Shown here piece by piece: positions 22,497 to 33,215 of a stretch of DNA of 64,000 nucleotides. The stretch is taken from NCBI GenBank assembly GCA_964016875.1, contig OZ024719.1, positions 70,441,224-70,505,223 of the forward strand, given 5' to 3'. Source of the DNA: Fallopia convolvulus (lineage: Eukaryota > Streptophyta > Magnoliopsida > Caryophyllales > Polygonaceae). Position 1 is the first letter of the stretch; each line of letters starts with the position of its first letter. The notes under the pieces are model-generated. The model was not told the origin of the DNA. It was given only the letters and a program-made list of their open reading frames with translations, and searched no databases. A program made the position numbers and the translations under genes.

Positions 22497-23561
22497 TTAA
22501 GCCCCTAAGGCATAGCCATCATCATTCTCAAAGTTGAGGAAGTCATTGACATCCAGGCTAGTCACAAGTGACCTATCCACATCTTTGTTATCGATGTAGT
22601 TGGTCTCGGTAGCCTTTTCTTTATTCTTTTCAGCTTGGTACAGCTTCACTAGGTGTGGAGCTGTGCGGCATACCTTTGACCAGTGACCAGTCACGCCACA
22701 TCTGTAGCATGCTGATTTGGATTTCTGGGAGGATCCTGATGGACCCGTCTGGACCTGTTGCTTCACACCCCCTTTGTAGCCATGGTTCTCACGGTGATTA
22801 TCGTGGCTTTTGTTGTAGACTCGGCCACTCCCATGGCCACCACGACCACCACGGCCACCACGGCTCCCATAGTGACCACGACCTCGTCCACGCCCATTGT
22901 TACGGCGTGATTGTTGCCCACGTTCATTGTCGTTCCTATCATGGAACGCTTTGTTCATAGCATTTGCTTCTGGGGCAGCTGTTGAGCCAGTAGGCCTTAG
23001 GTTGTGGTTTTTCATTAGGAGCTCATTATTCTTTTCAGCAACCAACAATACTTTCAACAAGTCAGAATATCTTTTGAAATTTCTTAATCTATATTGTTGT
23101 TGCAATAATATGTTTGAAGCATGCATAGTGGAGAAAGTTTTCTCCAACATCTCTTCCTGAGTGATCATTTTACCACATAGTCTCAATTGAGAAGTGATCC
23201 TGTGGATAGCACTGTTGTACTCAGTGATGGACTTAAAGTCTTGGAACCTTATAGTGTTCCACTCATGTGTTACTTGTGGGAGCAAAACTTCATTTTGATG
23301 AGCATAGCGCTCATTCAGGCTCTCCCACAATTCTATAGGATCCTCCACAAATAAGTACTCAGTTTTGAGACTCTCATGAATGTGGTGGCGGAGGAACACA
23401 ATGGCTTTCGCCTTTTCCTGTGGGGTGGCATTATTGTTTGCCACAATTGTTTCCTCAAGGCCATTTGCCTTGAGGTGAGCCATGGCATCTACCCTCCATT
23501 CGAGGTATTTCTGGCCCGATAGGTCAAGGATGTCAAACTCCCTCTTAGCAATGTTTGCCAT
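22497..23561 (-). CDS. copia gag (UBN2-type capsid with CCHC knuckle)
   Basis: 354 residues from ATG at 23561. The N terminus (AKREFDILDLSGQKYLEWR) is the usual start of plant copia Gag. A capsid-like helical domain follows to about residue 190, then an Arg/Gly-rich segment (NNGRGRGRGHYGSRGG) and one CCHC zinc knuckle (CYRCGVTGHWSKVC) near residues 285-300. Gag packages retrotransposon RNA. The frame is intact, with its own stop before pol, unlike the single gag-pol frame of many copia elements. The + strand open frames over it are shadows. Confidence 0.88.
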   Translation of the reverse strand: MANIAKREFDILDLSGQKYLEWRVDAMAHLKANGLEETIVANNNATPQEKAKAIVFLRHHIHESLKTEYLFVEDPIELWESLNERYAHQNEVLLPQVTHEWNTIRFQDFKSITEYNSAIHRITSQLRLCGKMITQEEMLEKTFSTMHASNILLQQQYRLRNFKRYSDLLKVLLVAEKNNELLMKNHNLRPTGSTAAPEANAMNKAFHDRNDNERGQQSRRNNGRGRGRGHYGSRGGRGGRGGHGSGRVYNKSHDNHRENHGYKGGVKQQVQTGPSGSSQKSKSACYRCGVTGHWSKVCRTAPHLVKLYQAEKNKEKATETNYIDNKDVDRSLVTSLDVNDFLNFENDDGYALGA

Positions 23562-24432
23562 TAATTGCTACATATAAAGATATGCAAATTAAAGGTTAAC
23601 ATAATCAATAATATAATACATGAGTCGTGTCTAAGACGATTGAAGGACATGTCATATCAAATAATAAATATATGCATGTAGATGATATATTCGGAATGCA
23701 TAAAGAAAGATTGCGTGAGTCAGAGAAGTAATCAATATAGATATAGGCATAGACAATAACGTAAGACAAAAGTAAGAGATCATATGAAATGAAAGAAAAT
23801 TATATAACGGGAATTTTAAAGTTTTAAAGTCCTTAGAGTTCGAGGTCCTTTAAGTCCAAAGTCCGAGGTCCTTTAAGTCCAAAGTCCGAAGTCCTTAAAG
23901 TCTGATTCCCTTCATCCCCCTTTTCACTTTTTCACTTCCGACCTTATCTCCTTCCTCCACCTCCATATTCGACCACCTTTACCAAATTTTTCTTTCGACA
24001 TTCTCCATGGCCGACGACGAGATTATGCGTCGTCTTAGAGCCGGTAATAGGAGATTTTGATTGAGCTTTTCATTTGCCTTGTTCTTATTGTGATTACCAA
24101 CATCATGCTCATAATTATTTTGGTTAAAACTTACTTCCAATCCAAGTGGTGAAGTTGAAGATTTTCGAAGGAGAAATCGGTTTAAAGGTAAGCAAATGTA
24201 ATGTTTTGTTTGTATCTTTTACATATCCAAAAGCATGATTTATTTTTGGTAAGAAATCGTTTCAAATCTAGGAAGAAAAACGAGTTTCTGATGTAGAAGA
24301 TCCCAAATCGGGCAACTACAGAGCATACTCCTCAAAAACAGTTTTAGGAAATAAACTTGTTGTATGATTAAGATTAGAAAGAGATAGAATTTGTACCTTG
24401 GTGATTAGTGAAGCTCAATTGGTAATTAGAGA

Positions 24433-24447
24433 CTCGTGCTGATAACG
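24433..24447 (-). other. Primer-binding-site-like sequence of the copia element
   Basis: Directly downstream of the 5' LTR on the minus strand the sequence reads CGTTATCAGCACGAG, beginning at the LTR end ATAACA. Position fits a primer-binding site; I could not match it to a particular tRNA by eye. Confidence 0.5.
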
Positions 24448-24814
24448 TGTTATGAAAAGATTTATGAAAGCAAGATCACTTTAACTTTTGGGAAAACACT
24501 TAAACAAACTTTATGAGGACTTTTAGATCATTAGAAGAGAGGGAGAGAGAGTAAGAACTTTAGAGAGTGTATTTCTTACTCTACTTTGGTGCAAGTTTTA
24601 CAATGGATGATGGTCATATTTATAGGCCAAGAGTGGGGTAAAACTTTGGTAAATCTCCATGATTTATGCATGGAAATAAGGAGGTGAAGAAGGTGAATTA
24701 TTCACCTTGTACAAATTTTCCTCCATTATACACTTGTTCATACATAACATATGTGTGTAAATAAATAACTTGTACTATGATAATTTGGACTTCATAAATT
24801 TGGACTTTATAACA
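24448..24814 (-). repeat. 5' LTR of the copia element (367 bp)
   Basis: On the minus strand it starts TGTTATAAAG and ends TTTTCATAACA, giving TGTTAT/ATAACA inverted ends. Only one LTR exists in the window. The sequence includes a GA-rich run (24537-24552). Confidence 0.72.
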
Positions 24815-25509
24815 CCTATTTTTTTTACCAAGCATTTTCAGTTGAAGCTCAGTTATCATCGAGTCAGGCGTCAAACCTTTGACTCATCTTTGCGGGACCC
24901 ACAAACAGAGAGTTCTGTTTCTGCATACTCTCGCACTCTCTCTCTCTCTTCCAACAAACACGTAATAATCTGATTAAAATTAATTGAAAAAACGTAACAA
25001 TTTTTAATACTCCCTTCTTCCCGCCTTTTCACCATCTCCTTCCTTTCTTGCATTCTCTCTCCGACGGAGCAGACTACCGAAACAGAATTCAGTTGCAGGT
25101 GAAAAACCTCGATCTCTTCCGATTTGCATCAATTCAAGCTGAACTCGTCTAATTCGTTGTTGATTCTGATTTTCTGCTGTGTGATTTCATACAAGCGAAG
25201 AGCGCTGATTAAGCTGTCCGATTGATCGATCTATTCTCAATTGTATGATTTCTCTCTAATTTTCTGTTTGATCGTAGTTCTTGAGGGATAATCTGTCCGA
25301 ATTTCGCATTGAATATGTGATCGCCTTGAGATAATTTTAATCAGCGCCGTGAGATAGGTCCATGCGTAATCAATAGAGAGCTTCTTGTTATTCAGTTCTC
25401 CTAATTCTTGATGTTTTTCCTTTTTAGCGAATTCAAAGCAACGATCGCTACTAATTCAGGTTCAATTTGTCTTCAATTGTTTGCAGTGGCTGTTCGGCGG
25501 CAATAAAAT
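24815..25509 (+). promoter_or_regulatory. Promoter and probable 5' UTR (with intron) of the CCCH gene
   Basis: A CT dinucleotide run lies at about 24932-24950 and pyrimidine-rich leader sequence follows to about 25070. GCAG|GTGAAA at 25098 and TTTGCAG at 25486 look like donor and acceptor of a 5'-UTR intron of about 390 bases, ending 24 bases before the ATG at 25510. Transcript data would settle this. Confidence 0.45.
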
Positions 25510-27693
25510 ATGCATCGCGATGGCGCTTCCACTGCCGATGGCGGCAAGATGACGACGATGCATTTCTTCCCAACCATGCCGAATCCAATTTCGGCGATTT
25601 GTTCTCCGATGACTGATTTCGCAACGAAATTCCCTTATTCTTCAATTTTCTTCCCCTCTTCCACCTCCGATCACCAAAACCCCACCGCAAAAGCCACCGC
25701 CTCACTCCCGGCGCCAACCGGCAAACCTACTCTCACCACCGCCACCGAAGATCTATCTATCCTGATGCTGCAGCACCAAGCTCTCCTCAGTCGGCACAAG
25801 AATTGCATCTCGCACCTTGAGAAAACCTTCAAGGAGGCCGAGACTCTCCGACAGGAGAACACGAACCTCCGCGTCGCCAACACCGGCCTCAACAACCGCC
25901 TGAATCTCATCGTGCGAGCGTATCTTCAAAATAATTATGCTTCGATGATGTCTTCTGGTTCGTCTTCTCCATCTGCAGATCATCTCGGTAGTCCTGATCC
26001 GATCTCTTCAAGTATCGAGAAAATTGGCTGTCTGCGCATCGGTGAGGAGAACATTGGTGCTGGTCGCTGGGAAGGCTGTGAGAGTCCGACGAGTGTATTG
26101 GGGACAGATCTAGTCGAAAATGATGCTGATCGTGTTTCGATGCCTAAAAGTATCTCTGTTCGCTCAAAAGGATTTCTGAAAGCAGGTCAAGCTGGCGCTA
26201 CTCTGGCTGGAACTAGCAATGTTCCTCCCAAATGTGCAGCGAATCGGACCCAATCTCTTAACCCCGTCGATGGCCCGGTATGATCTTAATTTTAAGCATC
26301 CGCATTCGATTCTAATTCCAATTTCACATTCATTTTCCCTTTCTTGATCCATGGCTAATGTCTGGTTTTCTTAGCAACTCTTCTCAAACTGTACTTTTTC
26401 CAGAAATTTCCAGTTCAATTAGCTCTTTGGAATAAGATACTGTGATAAAGTAGGTTTGTTAATTAAGAGTGGTTTTAGAGTTCATGGCAGTAGATAAGAT
26501 GATTGAAACTTGTATTTAGTATAAAATTCAACTTAATGATGCTGGGATTCCTCCATAAATTTATTTGATTATTATGAGAGCTACCTGCATTGGTAAACAA
26601 GTAGCCAAATGGGTTATGGACTTATGGTATCATACCAATTAGGATAAGCATACTGAACATCTTTTCACAAGTGAACAAATCTGGTTGCATTTTCCATTTG
26701 CTCACAAGTAATGAAAATTCATAGTTGATCTGACCCTTCTTCCATAAAAGAAACAATGAACATACCAACTTGTTCTACAAGTTCCTGTGACAAGTATTTT
26801 TTGAAACAAGAGCATCATTACACTATTTGGCTTGTCGTTTTTTTTATGTTAGCTGCTACATTTTAAGATTATTGAATGAGTTGATTATTCTAATAGACAC
26901 CCACCAATTTTGGACCTTTTGGTAATAATGATATGACTTGGAGCTGAACTTAAAGTACAAGTCTGGAATTTGCTCTCTACATTTGTTGCAAGCAGCTTAT
27001 TGGCGATTTGTTCAATTTTTAGCACTTCTTCCTTGGGGTCTTTAGTTCCTTGTTTTGACTAGATGGTATTTATTCAGTACACGTTTCATCACATATTTAC
27101 CAAAAAAATGCGTCTTGTTAGTGATTATAGACTTATAGTAAGTGTTATCACTGTTATGATACAGATAACTTCTGCAAAACATCCTAGATTTGGAGTGATG
27201 CAACTCAATTTGACATTTAAGCAGAAATTTATGTTCATATACAAACATGCTTGTGGTAAAGCTGTGTATCATTGGGAAATTCATAGAAAGGCAGCATATG
27301 CATCATTTTCAGATCACTAGCTAGAAACTGTATTCCTATACTTGTTAATCCTTCTATTGACTAAATGACCCTAAATTGCAGCAAAAAGTGTATGTCCGTG
27401 CAAAGAACAAGAAGGGTGAACCAATAGAGCTGGAGGTTTACAACCAGGGCACATCCAAGACAGAGCTCTGCAACAAGTGGCAGGAGACTGGAACCTGCCC
27501 TTATGGAGAAAACTGTCAGTTTGCCCATGGGATTGAAGAGCTGCGCCCTGTGCTCCGTCACCCTCGCTACAAGACCGAAGTCTGTCGTATGGTGCTGGCG
27601 GGTGATCATTGCCCGTATGGCCACCGCTGCCACTTCCGCCACGCCCTCAATGAGCAGGAGAAGCTCATTGCTCCACTACTCAAGCAGGATTGA
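25510..27693 (+). CDS. Tandem CCCH (TTP-type) zinc-finger protein, C3H14/C3H15-like
   Basis: Two exons, 25510-26277 and 27382-27693, joined in phase 0 to 359 residues. Exon 2 carries two TTP-type fingers, each C-X8-C-X5-C-X3-H: one begins KTELCNKWQETGTCPYG and the second KTEVCRMVLAGDHCPYG, separated by 18 residues as in animal tristetraprolin and Arabidopsis C3H14/C3H15. Exon 1 has a Ser/Pro/Thr-rich N terminus and a predicted coiled coil at about residues 80-135 (LLSRHKNCISHLEKTFKEAE, then further heptads). Family members bind AU-rich or pyrimidine mRNA elements, and in Arabidopsis C3H14/15 affect secondary-wall and anther development. The start is the first ATG after a plausible 5'-UTR intron. 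The coding part has higher GC than its surroundings and no defects. Confidence 0.9.
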
Positions 27694-28687
27694 TGATGGC
27701 CTTTGCTGCACATATGTGAGGATGAAGTGTTTATAGCCCATTCAATGCTTCATAAAAACTTAGGTACCCAGCTGCATGCTCTTGCACAGTTTTTACAGGA
27801 ACATTAAACCAAAAGAACATCACACAGAAAAACTAAATTTCTGATAGTCATCCTATATGGCAAGAATATTATTGGATGCATTTTGAAATTGGTTTGGAAA
27901 ATGTCTTTGATTGTTGAAGACTCTGGTAAGAAATTTAGTGCCAAGGTTTGGATTGTTTGATATCTGGAACTCAATTTGGCATGTGCTGCTGTGTTTTATG
28001 CATCATTCAAATCTATTCTGCTTTGGAAAAAAAAGTTGGCTGATACTCAAAAAAAAAAAGTTAGCTGAATAGGTGTGATTATAAGGTTTTACATCTTCTC
28101 TAACAAATGGAGATTGGAAATTTTTTGTGTGAGAAAGTGTATCATATGCAGGTTAGATCAAGTTTTCTTTAACAAATGGAGATTGGATTGTTCCTTGATG
28201 TATCAATCATTTAGTTAACTTAATAGTATTGAAGCATTAGGAAAGTTTAGTTTCGATGTCAATTTAACATGGAGTTGAACTTGGGTTAGCTGGGTGGGAA
28301 AGAGAGTTAAGACTTGGGTTCCTTTATCCGTCAATCATTTAGTAAACTTGATCATCACAAAACTTTAGTTTCGATAATATATATCAATTTAACACGGGGT
28401 TGAACTTGGATGGTAAAAAAAGTTACACCTGTTGTGCTTACGAAAAAACTGAAAAAGGACCGCCAGGTGGATATAAAATAGAAAGGTAATATGAAGTCAG
28501 CAGCGCAGCCCCACAAACGCTTGCATGCAAATTACATAGTGGTACAGTTGAGTTTGAGTTGTGCAATGAAATCACATTGACCCACCCGCCTACAAATCCA
28601 AATTCCCTGTTCCTCTCCAAGTTGCTGTTTGTTAACTAATGATATAAAATTAGGTCATTGATAATATTTTAAAACTCATAATGATGT
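27694..28687. other. 3' UTR of the CCCH gene and intergenic DNA
   Basis: The 3' UTR probably covers the first few hundred bases. A local imperfect direct duplication lies at about 28160-28420: TCAATCATTTAGT, TTTAGTTTCGAT, TCAATTTAACA and GTTGAACTTGG each occur twice in order, about 150 bp apart, and CAAATGGAGATTGGA also recurs. No gene seen. Confidence 0.4.
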
Positions 28688-29099
28688 AGGGGACGACCTA
28701 AGAAATGTTGGAGGGACAGCATAAAGCAGGACTTGGATCAGTTGGGGATCACAGCAGAGTTAGCAGTATGTAGGGACAGATGGAGGGAGAAGATTAAGGT
28801 GGCGGACAACTAGTTATCAGGACAGACGGTCTCATGTGCTTTGTTTTTGTTTTGTTTTGCTGTCTTCGTTTTAGTGTTTTGTTGTGTGTGTCTTTTTCTG
28901 TGTTTCTGTTGAGTTGGTGTGTCGTGGTGAGTTGCTTGTTTTGGGTGTCGACTGTGGTATTTTGCTCTCAGGTTTCTGGTTGGGGGTCCTACCCGGGACT
29001 TTCAGGGCACTCCCCTTCAGCTTTAAGCCAGGGTGTTTCTATCCTGACCCCTCAGATTCTGCTGAAGCGGAGTACACTGGGTCATTGTTGTTGTTGTCG
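28688..29099 (+). mobile_element. RTE-type LINE, 3' end only
   Basis: Flanked by a 12-bp duplication TCATAATGATGT (28676-28687 and 29100-29111). The first 120 bases read GRPRKCWRDSIKQDL ... DRWREKIKVADN and stop, the typical C terminus of RTE-clade reverse transcriptases. A G/T-rich 3' UTR and a (TTG)n tail follow (about 29085-29098), as usual for RTE elements, which end in short repeats and not poly(A). Strongly 5'-truncated. The 116- and 73-codon frames inside are chance readings of the 3' UTR. Confidence 0.75.
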
Positions 29100-29111
29100 T
29101 CATAATGATGT

Positions 29112-29553
29112 TGTAAATTTGGTCCCCCTTTGTCGATATTTCCTTCTACATAATCCAAAAATAAAATTGCGTATGAGTGTATGACTCCATGTAAGAAACA
29201 AGAAAGACAACGGCATACAACATATTATTCGACTGCATGAAGTATATGACAAATGAAACAAAGAGTAACCCTTAAAAAAACATAGCAGTTTACAAAATGA
29301 CGGTAAAAAGACCTCTGTTTATGACAACATCTCATCACTAAAAACAGAGCTCTTCAATTATGAAACAAAACAGAGAGCTCTTCAAAAATGACGCCAAGTG
29401 ATTAAAAAGGTAATTAATCACGTGCAGCGCGCATGCATCCAAAAAAAATAAAGCCTCAGCAAAACAACGGTCGATAATCGACGATGAAGATCGGACGGCC
29501 ACAAAACCGACGGCTCCATTGAAACATGAGATTGAATCGGTAGAAGTGGAATT
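29112..29553. other. Intergenic, probable 3' UTR of the RING-H2 gene
   Basis: AT-rich sequence with short repeats of the type AGAGCTCTTCA (29347 and 29373). It lies downstream of the - strand RING-H2 gene and probably includes its 3' UTR. No gene seen. Confidence 0.35.
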
Positions 29554-29964
29554 TCAAGCTCGTCGGAGAAGGAAAGGAGAGCGGCAGAGAGGGCAGGTGA
29601 ACCTCATCTCATGGAGCCAGCCGTCGAAGCAGACCTTATGGAACACGTGGCGGCACGACAGCCTCCTAACGAGGTCGCCGTTGTTAAGCCCGGAAAGGCA
29701 GAAAACGCAGTCCGACCCGGGAACCCGGCCCGTTCCGGCGTCGCTGGCTGTGACGGTGTAGGAGAGCCTCCGGTTGAGGGAGAGATGGTCGGAGAGAAGG
29801 TTGATTGCGCCGAGGCCCGACTCGAATAAGAAAAACGGGTCGGAATCGGCGTCGGAGGAGGAGAATAGGGAGCGGAGGTGCTTGAAATAGGTGGCGAAGA
29901 GAGCGACGAGGTAGAGAGGGAGGGAATCGGAAGCGACGTCGTTTAGATGCCTCTGCAAACCCAT
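29554..29964 (-). CDS. RHA2-like RING-H2 E3 ubiquitin ligase
   Basis: Intronless, 136 residues from ATG 29964; the frame is open further upstream but has no earlier ATG. The N terminus MGLQRHLNDVASDSLPLYLV is nearly the same as in Arabidopsis RHA2A/RHA2B, with a hydrophobic stretch (LPLYLVALFATYF) that may anchor it to membrane. The linker LSDHLSLNRRLSY is also RHA2-like. The RING-H2 finger is C-X2-C-X14-C-X-H-X2-H-X2-C-X11-C-X2-C (starts CVFC, ends CPLC) at about residues 83-127. RHA2 proteins are E3 ligases that act in ABA and drought responses in Arabidopsis; a role here is inferred. The protein ends soon after the finger and lacks the 20-residue tail I expect in RHA2A. GC content is high. 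Confidence 0.88.
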   Translation of the reverse strand: MGLQRHLNDVASDSLPLYLVALFATYFKHLRSLFSSSDADSDPFFLFESGLGAINLLSDHLSLNRRLSYTVTASDAGTGRVPGSDCVFCLSGLNNGDLVRRLSCRHVFHKVCFDGWLHEMRFTCPLCRSPFLLRRA

Positions 29965-30193
29965 TGCTTGTTTTGAATTCGTCTCCTCTTCGTTGGGTGT
30001 GAGGAGTTTGGTTATTCTTGTTGGATGAAGGGTGGATTTCAATATGCGGCTCAAAATTTTCCTACAAAGTACAAACCACACATCCCCCACCCAAATACTT
30101 TTAACACTTTATAGTTTATGTTAACAAATTTTATAATTTGAATAACATTAAACAAAAATTAGAATCCTGCATAATCCATTAACTCTATTTACT
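29965..30193 (-). promoter_or_regulatory. 5' flank of the RING-H2 gene
   Basis: Short upstream region that probably holds the 5' UTR and core promoter. It ends at the L1 insertion whose left target copy is 30179-30193, so the distal promoter has been displaced by about 0.6 kb. Confidence 0.35.
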
Positions 30194-30795
30194 TACTTCG
30201 GAGTTGCAATAGAACTGATTTCGAGTGCCCCCTACGAAAGCAAGACTATGTGAGAAAGAGGTTGTTATCCTTCCAGAATATTAAATGTGTAACTGTACAC
30301 ACGATGACATAGGACACTTGCTAATAGAATGCCCATATATGAAGAAATTAGTAAAGCAAAATAACTCTAATACAGAAGCTATTATCAAGAATTGGGATAC
30401 AAGAAATAAATTTCGTATGGAAGAAATTAAGGAAGCACGAAGCACTTGCACTTATGGAAGAAATTAAGGAAGCACGAAGACTAGGAATAGAAAATCTTGA
30501 AATTGAAGGCGATAATCTCATTGTTATAAGGCTATTAATAATAATGGAGGATGCCCATGGAAAGATCGAAATATTGATAGCAGACATTTTGATATCCTTA
30601 TAACATTTCGTATCTGTCTCAATCCGTCATGTGCGTAGGGATTGTAACGTTGTAGCCAACAAAATCTCTAAATTGGGCCACAACATCCCTACTAGACTCT
30701 TGTTGGATAACCTAGAGCTGCTAGCTCTCATCCGGAAGGATGCCATAGGACGCCCCCGTAGGAGGTCTCCTAATCCTTACCTATTCAAAAAAAAA
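30194..30795 (+). mobile_element. 5'-truncated L1-type LINE (zf-RVT and RNase H remnants)
   Basis: Perfect 15-bp target duplication TTAACTCTATTTACT at 30179-30193 and 30796-30810, and an A-run immediately before the right copy. The inside reads CNCTHDDIGHLLIECPYM, the zinc-binding end of plant L1 reverse transcriptase, then an RNase H-like stretch (LGIENLEIEGDNLIVIR ... SIRHVRRDCNVVANKISKLG) with several stops. A 26-bp block (ATGGAAGAAATTAAGGAAGC plus six bases) is repeated at 30417 and 30454. Non-functional. Confidence 0.82.
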
Positions 30796-31039
30796 TTAAC
30801 TCTATTTACTCTCGATGAGCGATGTTATGATTTACAAAAGAAAGAAGGCAAAAGTGTCAGCTTATTGTAAATTCAAGTGTGAATGTTCTATGAAGAAGTG
30901 TGTGGACAAAAGTGTATTGTAGTTTTAAGGCATGTGCTAGGAAGATGAGAAGAGATGGTAGTTTTCAATTAAAACAGTGGGTGGGGAAGCCGGAAGCATG
31001 AATGTGGATGGCAACATGAGAATAGCAAGGTCTCAACTG

Positions 31040-31890
31040 TTTAGCTGGCAGAGAGCTATCTAGAGTTTTATAGGGATGAATCACAATGGAAGCTTCATGG
31101 TTTCATCAATGATGTGAGAAGAGATTACAGAATTAACATTTCATACTACCAAGCTTGGAAGGCTAGCTTTAGGGCAATGTTGTTGACACAGGGTGATGCC
31201 GGTGTTCATTATGGAAGAGTTTGGAATTATGCAGCCACTATTGAGAAATGGAACCCGAGAAGCTCTAGCTATGTCAAGGTTTGTCTAGACAATCCAAAGT
31301 CAAAGACTATATGTCTGTTTTAAGGCTTGCAAAGAAGGGATCATATTGACTTGTAGGCCAATCATAGGATTGGATGGATGTCATTTGAGAGGAGCTTATA
31401 CTGGTCAGGTATTGGTTGTTGTGGGCAAGGATGGGAATGAAAACATATCCTCATTGCCTATGTCGTTGTTGAAGTAGAGAGGAAAGAGAAATGGGTTTGG
31501 TTTTTAGAGAGTTTGATTAGAGACATTGGTGAAAACAACCCTACTTTCATATCTGACATGCAAAAGGTATGTGTTAAGCACAAATTGTCATTAATTTATG
31601 CTATTTGGTATACTAGTCATTAATTTGTACTAACTGGTTGTGTTTACGGTCTAATGGAGGCATTACATGAAGTGGTTCCATTGGCAGATACAGGGGGGTT
31701 TGTGTTAGACCTTGTATGGGCTGCTGCCAAGGCATGCAACACCCCTGATTTTGAGATTCCAATAGGGGAGTTAAAGAAACTAGATGAAGCTACTTTTAAA
31801 TACCTTATTGATGCAAATCCTAACACATGGTCCAGGCATGAGTTCAAGAGTCACATCAAATCTGATATGCTACTAAACATGATTTATTAA
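31040..31890 (+). pseudogene. Mutator-like (MULE) transposase pseudogene
   Basis: Blocks of plant MULE transposase occur in order: DVRRDYRINISYYQAWKA (31110-31170), CRPIIGLDGCHLRGAYTGQ (about 31350-31410, with the DDE-domain Asp), VVVGKDGNENI, ESLIRDIGENNPTFISDMQK (31505-31566), an intron-like gap, then MEALHEVVPLAD and LVWAAAKACNTPDFE (31654-31760) and WSRHEFKSH (31830). Frameshifts, TAG codons and an internal loss of the zinc/His part (the normal RFCVRHLY block is missing between PLAD and LVWAA) make it dead. I could not find its terminal inverted repeats. Confidence 0.8.
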
Positions 31891-32944
31891 TTAACCTGGG
31901 TTAGATGAGATTATTGGTCACTTAATTAGGTCTGTTTTTTTTAATGAAAGATTATTGTTTTATGGCAACCTATAAAACTATTTGAAAAGGAGTCCTTCGT
32001 TTTCACTTTAAAGACTTTTGAAGTTGATGAAAAAGCCCTATAAACCTTATTGGGTGCCTTAATCTTCAAAGTCAATATATATTGTATACAATAGTAAGAT
32101 AATCTTGCAAAAATTTACAACCTTCATTAATAGATGTACGTTTGCAATTTTAAACCGTTTAACTAATGATGATTTGCTCTCTTCTAGAGAATGATATATG
32201 CCTTATTGTGATAAATTAAAAATGTACAACTAACTAGTGTATAAGAAAATACTAAGTTACGCAAATTAATTATAAGTGAATCAAATATATGGGCAAATCA
32301 ATTCTCATTTGTATAATGTTTTAAAATAACTATTTTATTTTACATTGTAAACATGTGTATGAAAACAACAAAATCAAATCCATGTACCAATTATTTTTAA
32401 TTTTGTAACCTACTAGTTATATAAATATTCTTAAAAATTAATAATCAAACAATTAGTAAAATATTTTATAATTTCACTTCAAGCATACTATCGTATTCTT
32501 TCTATTTACTAAGTGGCAAGTGCTTATTATTAAAACCTATATAATATCAAAAATAAAAAAAAATCAAATATAAATTTGATCACAATGTTAAATCTTTCAT
32601 ATATCATCAATATTACAATTTAATAATAATAAATTATATATTAAATTCCATTTTTTTTATTTGACCAAAAATGTTACACAATCAATAATTGAAAGTAAGA
32701 CATGAAATCTTCTACTTTTAGAAATTAATTCGCAATCAGATTTGTCCTTATATGAACCAAAAAACCTATTCCTAAAATAACATCACATTATCACAACCTT
32801 AACTTGCTAACAATATACAAACTTGAGAATTCAGTGAACATGCCTAAATTAATGTGTAATGATAGGACAACATTATAATAATGGAAAATATGGGCTAATT
32901 TTGCGGGTTTGTTTGGGTGGAGTTTATTAGAAATTCTATAGACA
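31891..32944. other. AT-rich intergenic DNA
   Basis: About 1 kb of very AT-rich sequence between the MULE remnant and the 105-bp tandem repeat. No gene, repeat or terminal structure is clear by eye. Confidence 0.4.
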
Positions 32945-32947
32945 GTG

Positions 32948-33215
32948 TTGTTCTAAAACCCTAATGTAAAGTAGTGAACCCTATTAAAAAAATTATAAAG
33001 AAAAAATCTAAATGTTAAAATATAATTGGATTGTTAAGATTTAGCTAAATTCACCGATGAACCCTAATGTAAATTAGTGAACCATAGGAAAAAGAATTAA
33101 AGAGTAAAATCTAACCATTAAAATATAATTGAATGGTTGAGATTTAGCTAAATTCACTAATAAACCATAATGTAAATTAGTGAACCCTAGAAGAAAAAAA
33201 ATCTAACCATAAAAT
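32948..33215. repeat. Imperfect tandem repeat, period about 105 bp, 2.5 copies
   Basis: Units start near 32957, 33060 and 33166, each with ACC(C)(A/T)TAATGTAAA(G/T)TAGTGAACC, followed in the first two by AAAATCTAA, AAAATATAATTG and GATTTAGCTAAATTCAC. Confidence 0.75.

Larger units (their letters stand above)
21593..24814 (-). mobile_element. Ty1/copia retrotransposon, 5' half (LTR, leader, gag, start of pol)
   Basis: Read on the minus strand: 5' LTR 24814-24448, a primer-binding-site-like sequence, a leader of about 890 bases, gag, and a protease/GAG-pre-integrase fragment that ends abruptly at 21593 after GDICGPI, where integrase should continue. No 3' LTR is present, so this is a 3'-truncated copy. 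The order of parts fits copia. The leader contains short repeats of the type AAGTCCAAAGTCC (about 23820-23905). Confidence 0.88.

Noticed and set aside
22655..22960. His/Gly-rich + strand frame of 101 codons
   Set aside because: Antisense shadow of the Arg/Gly-rich part of copia gag.
25451..25983. Three Arg-rich minus-strand frames
   Set aside because: Antisense shadows of the GC-rich exon 1 of the CCCH gene.
27361..27736. Overlapping frames on both strands around the CCCH fingers
   Set aside because: Shadows of exon 2. Only the frame with the two CCCH fingers is coding.
28834..29184. 116-codon Cys/Phe/Val-rich + strand frame resembling a membrane peptide
   Set aside because: Lies in the G/T-rich 3' UTR and tail of the RTE LINE.
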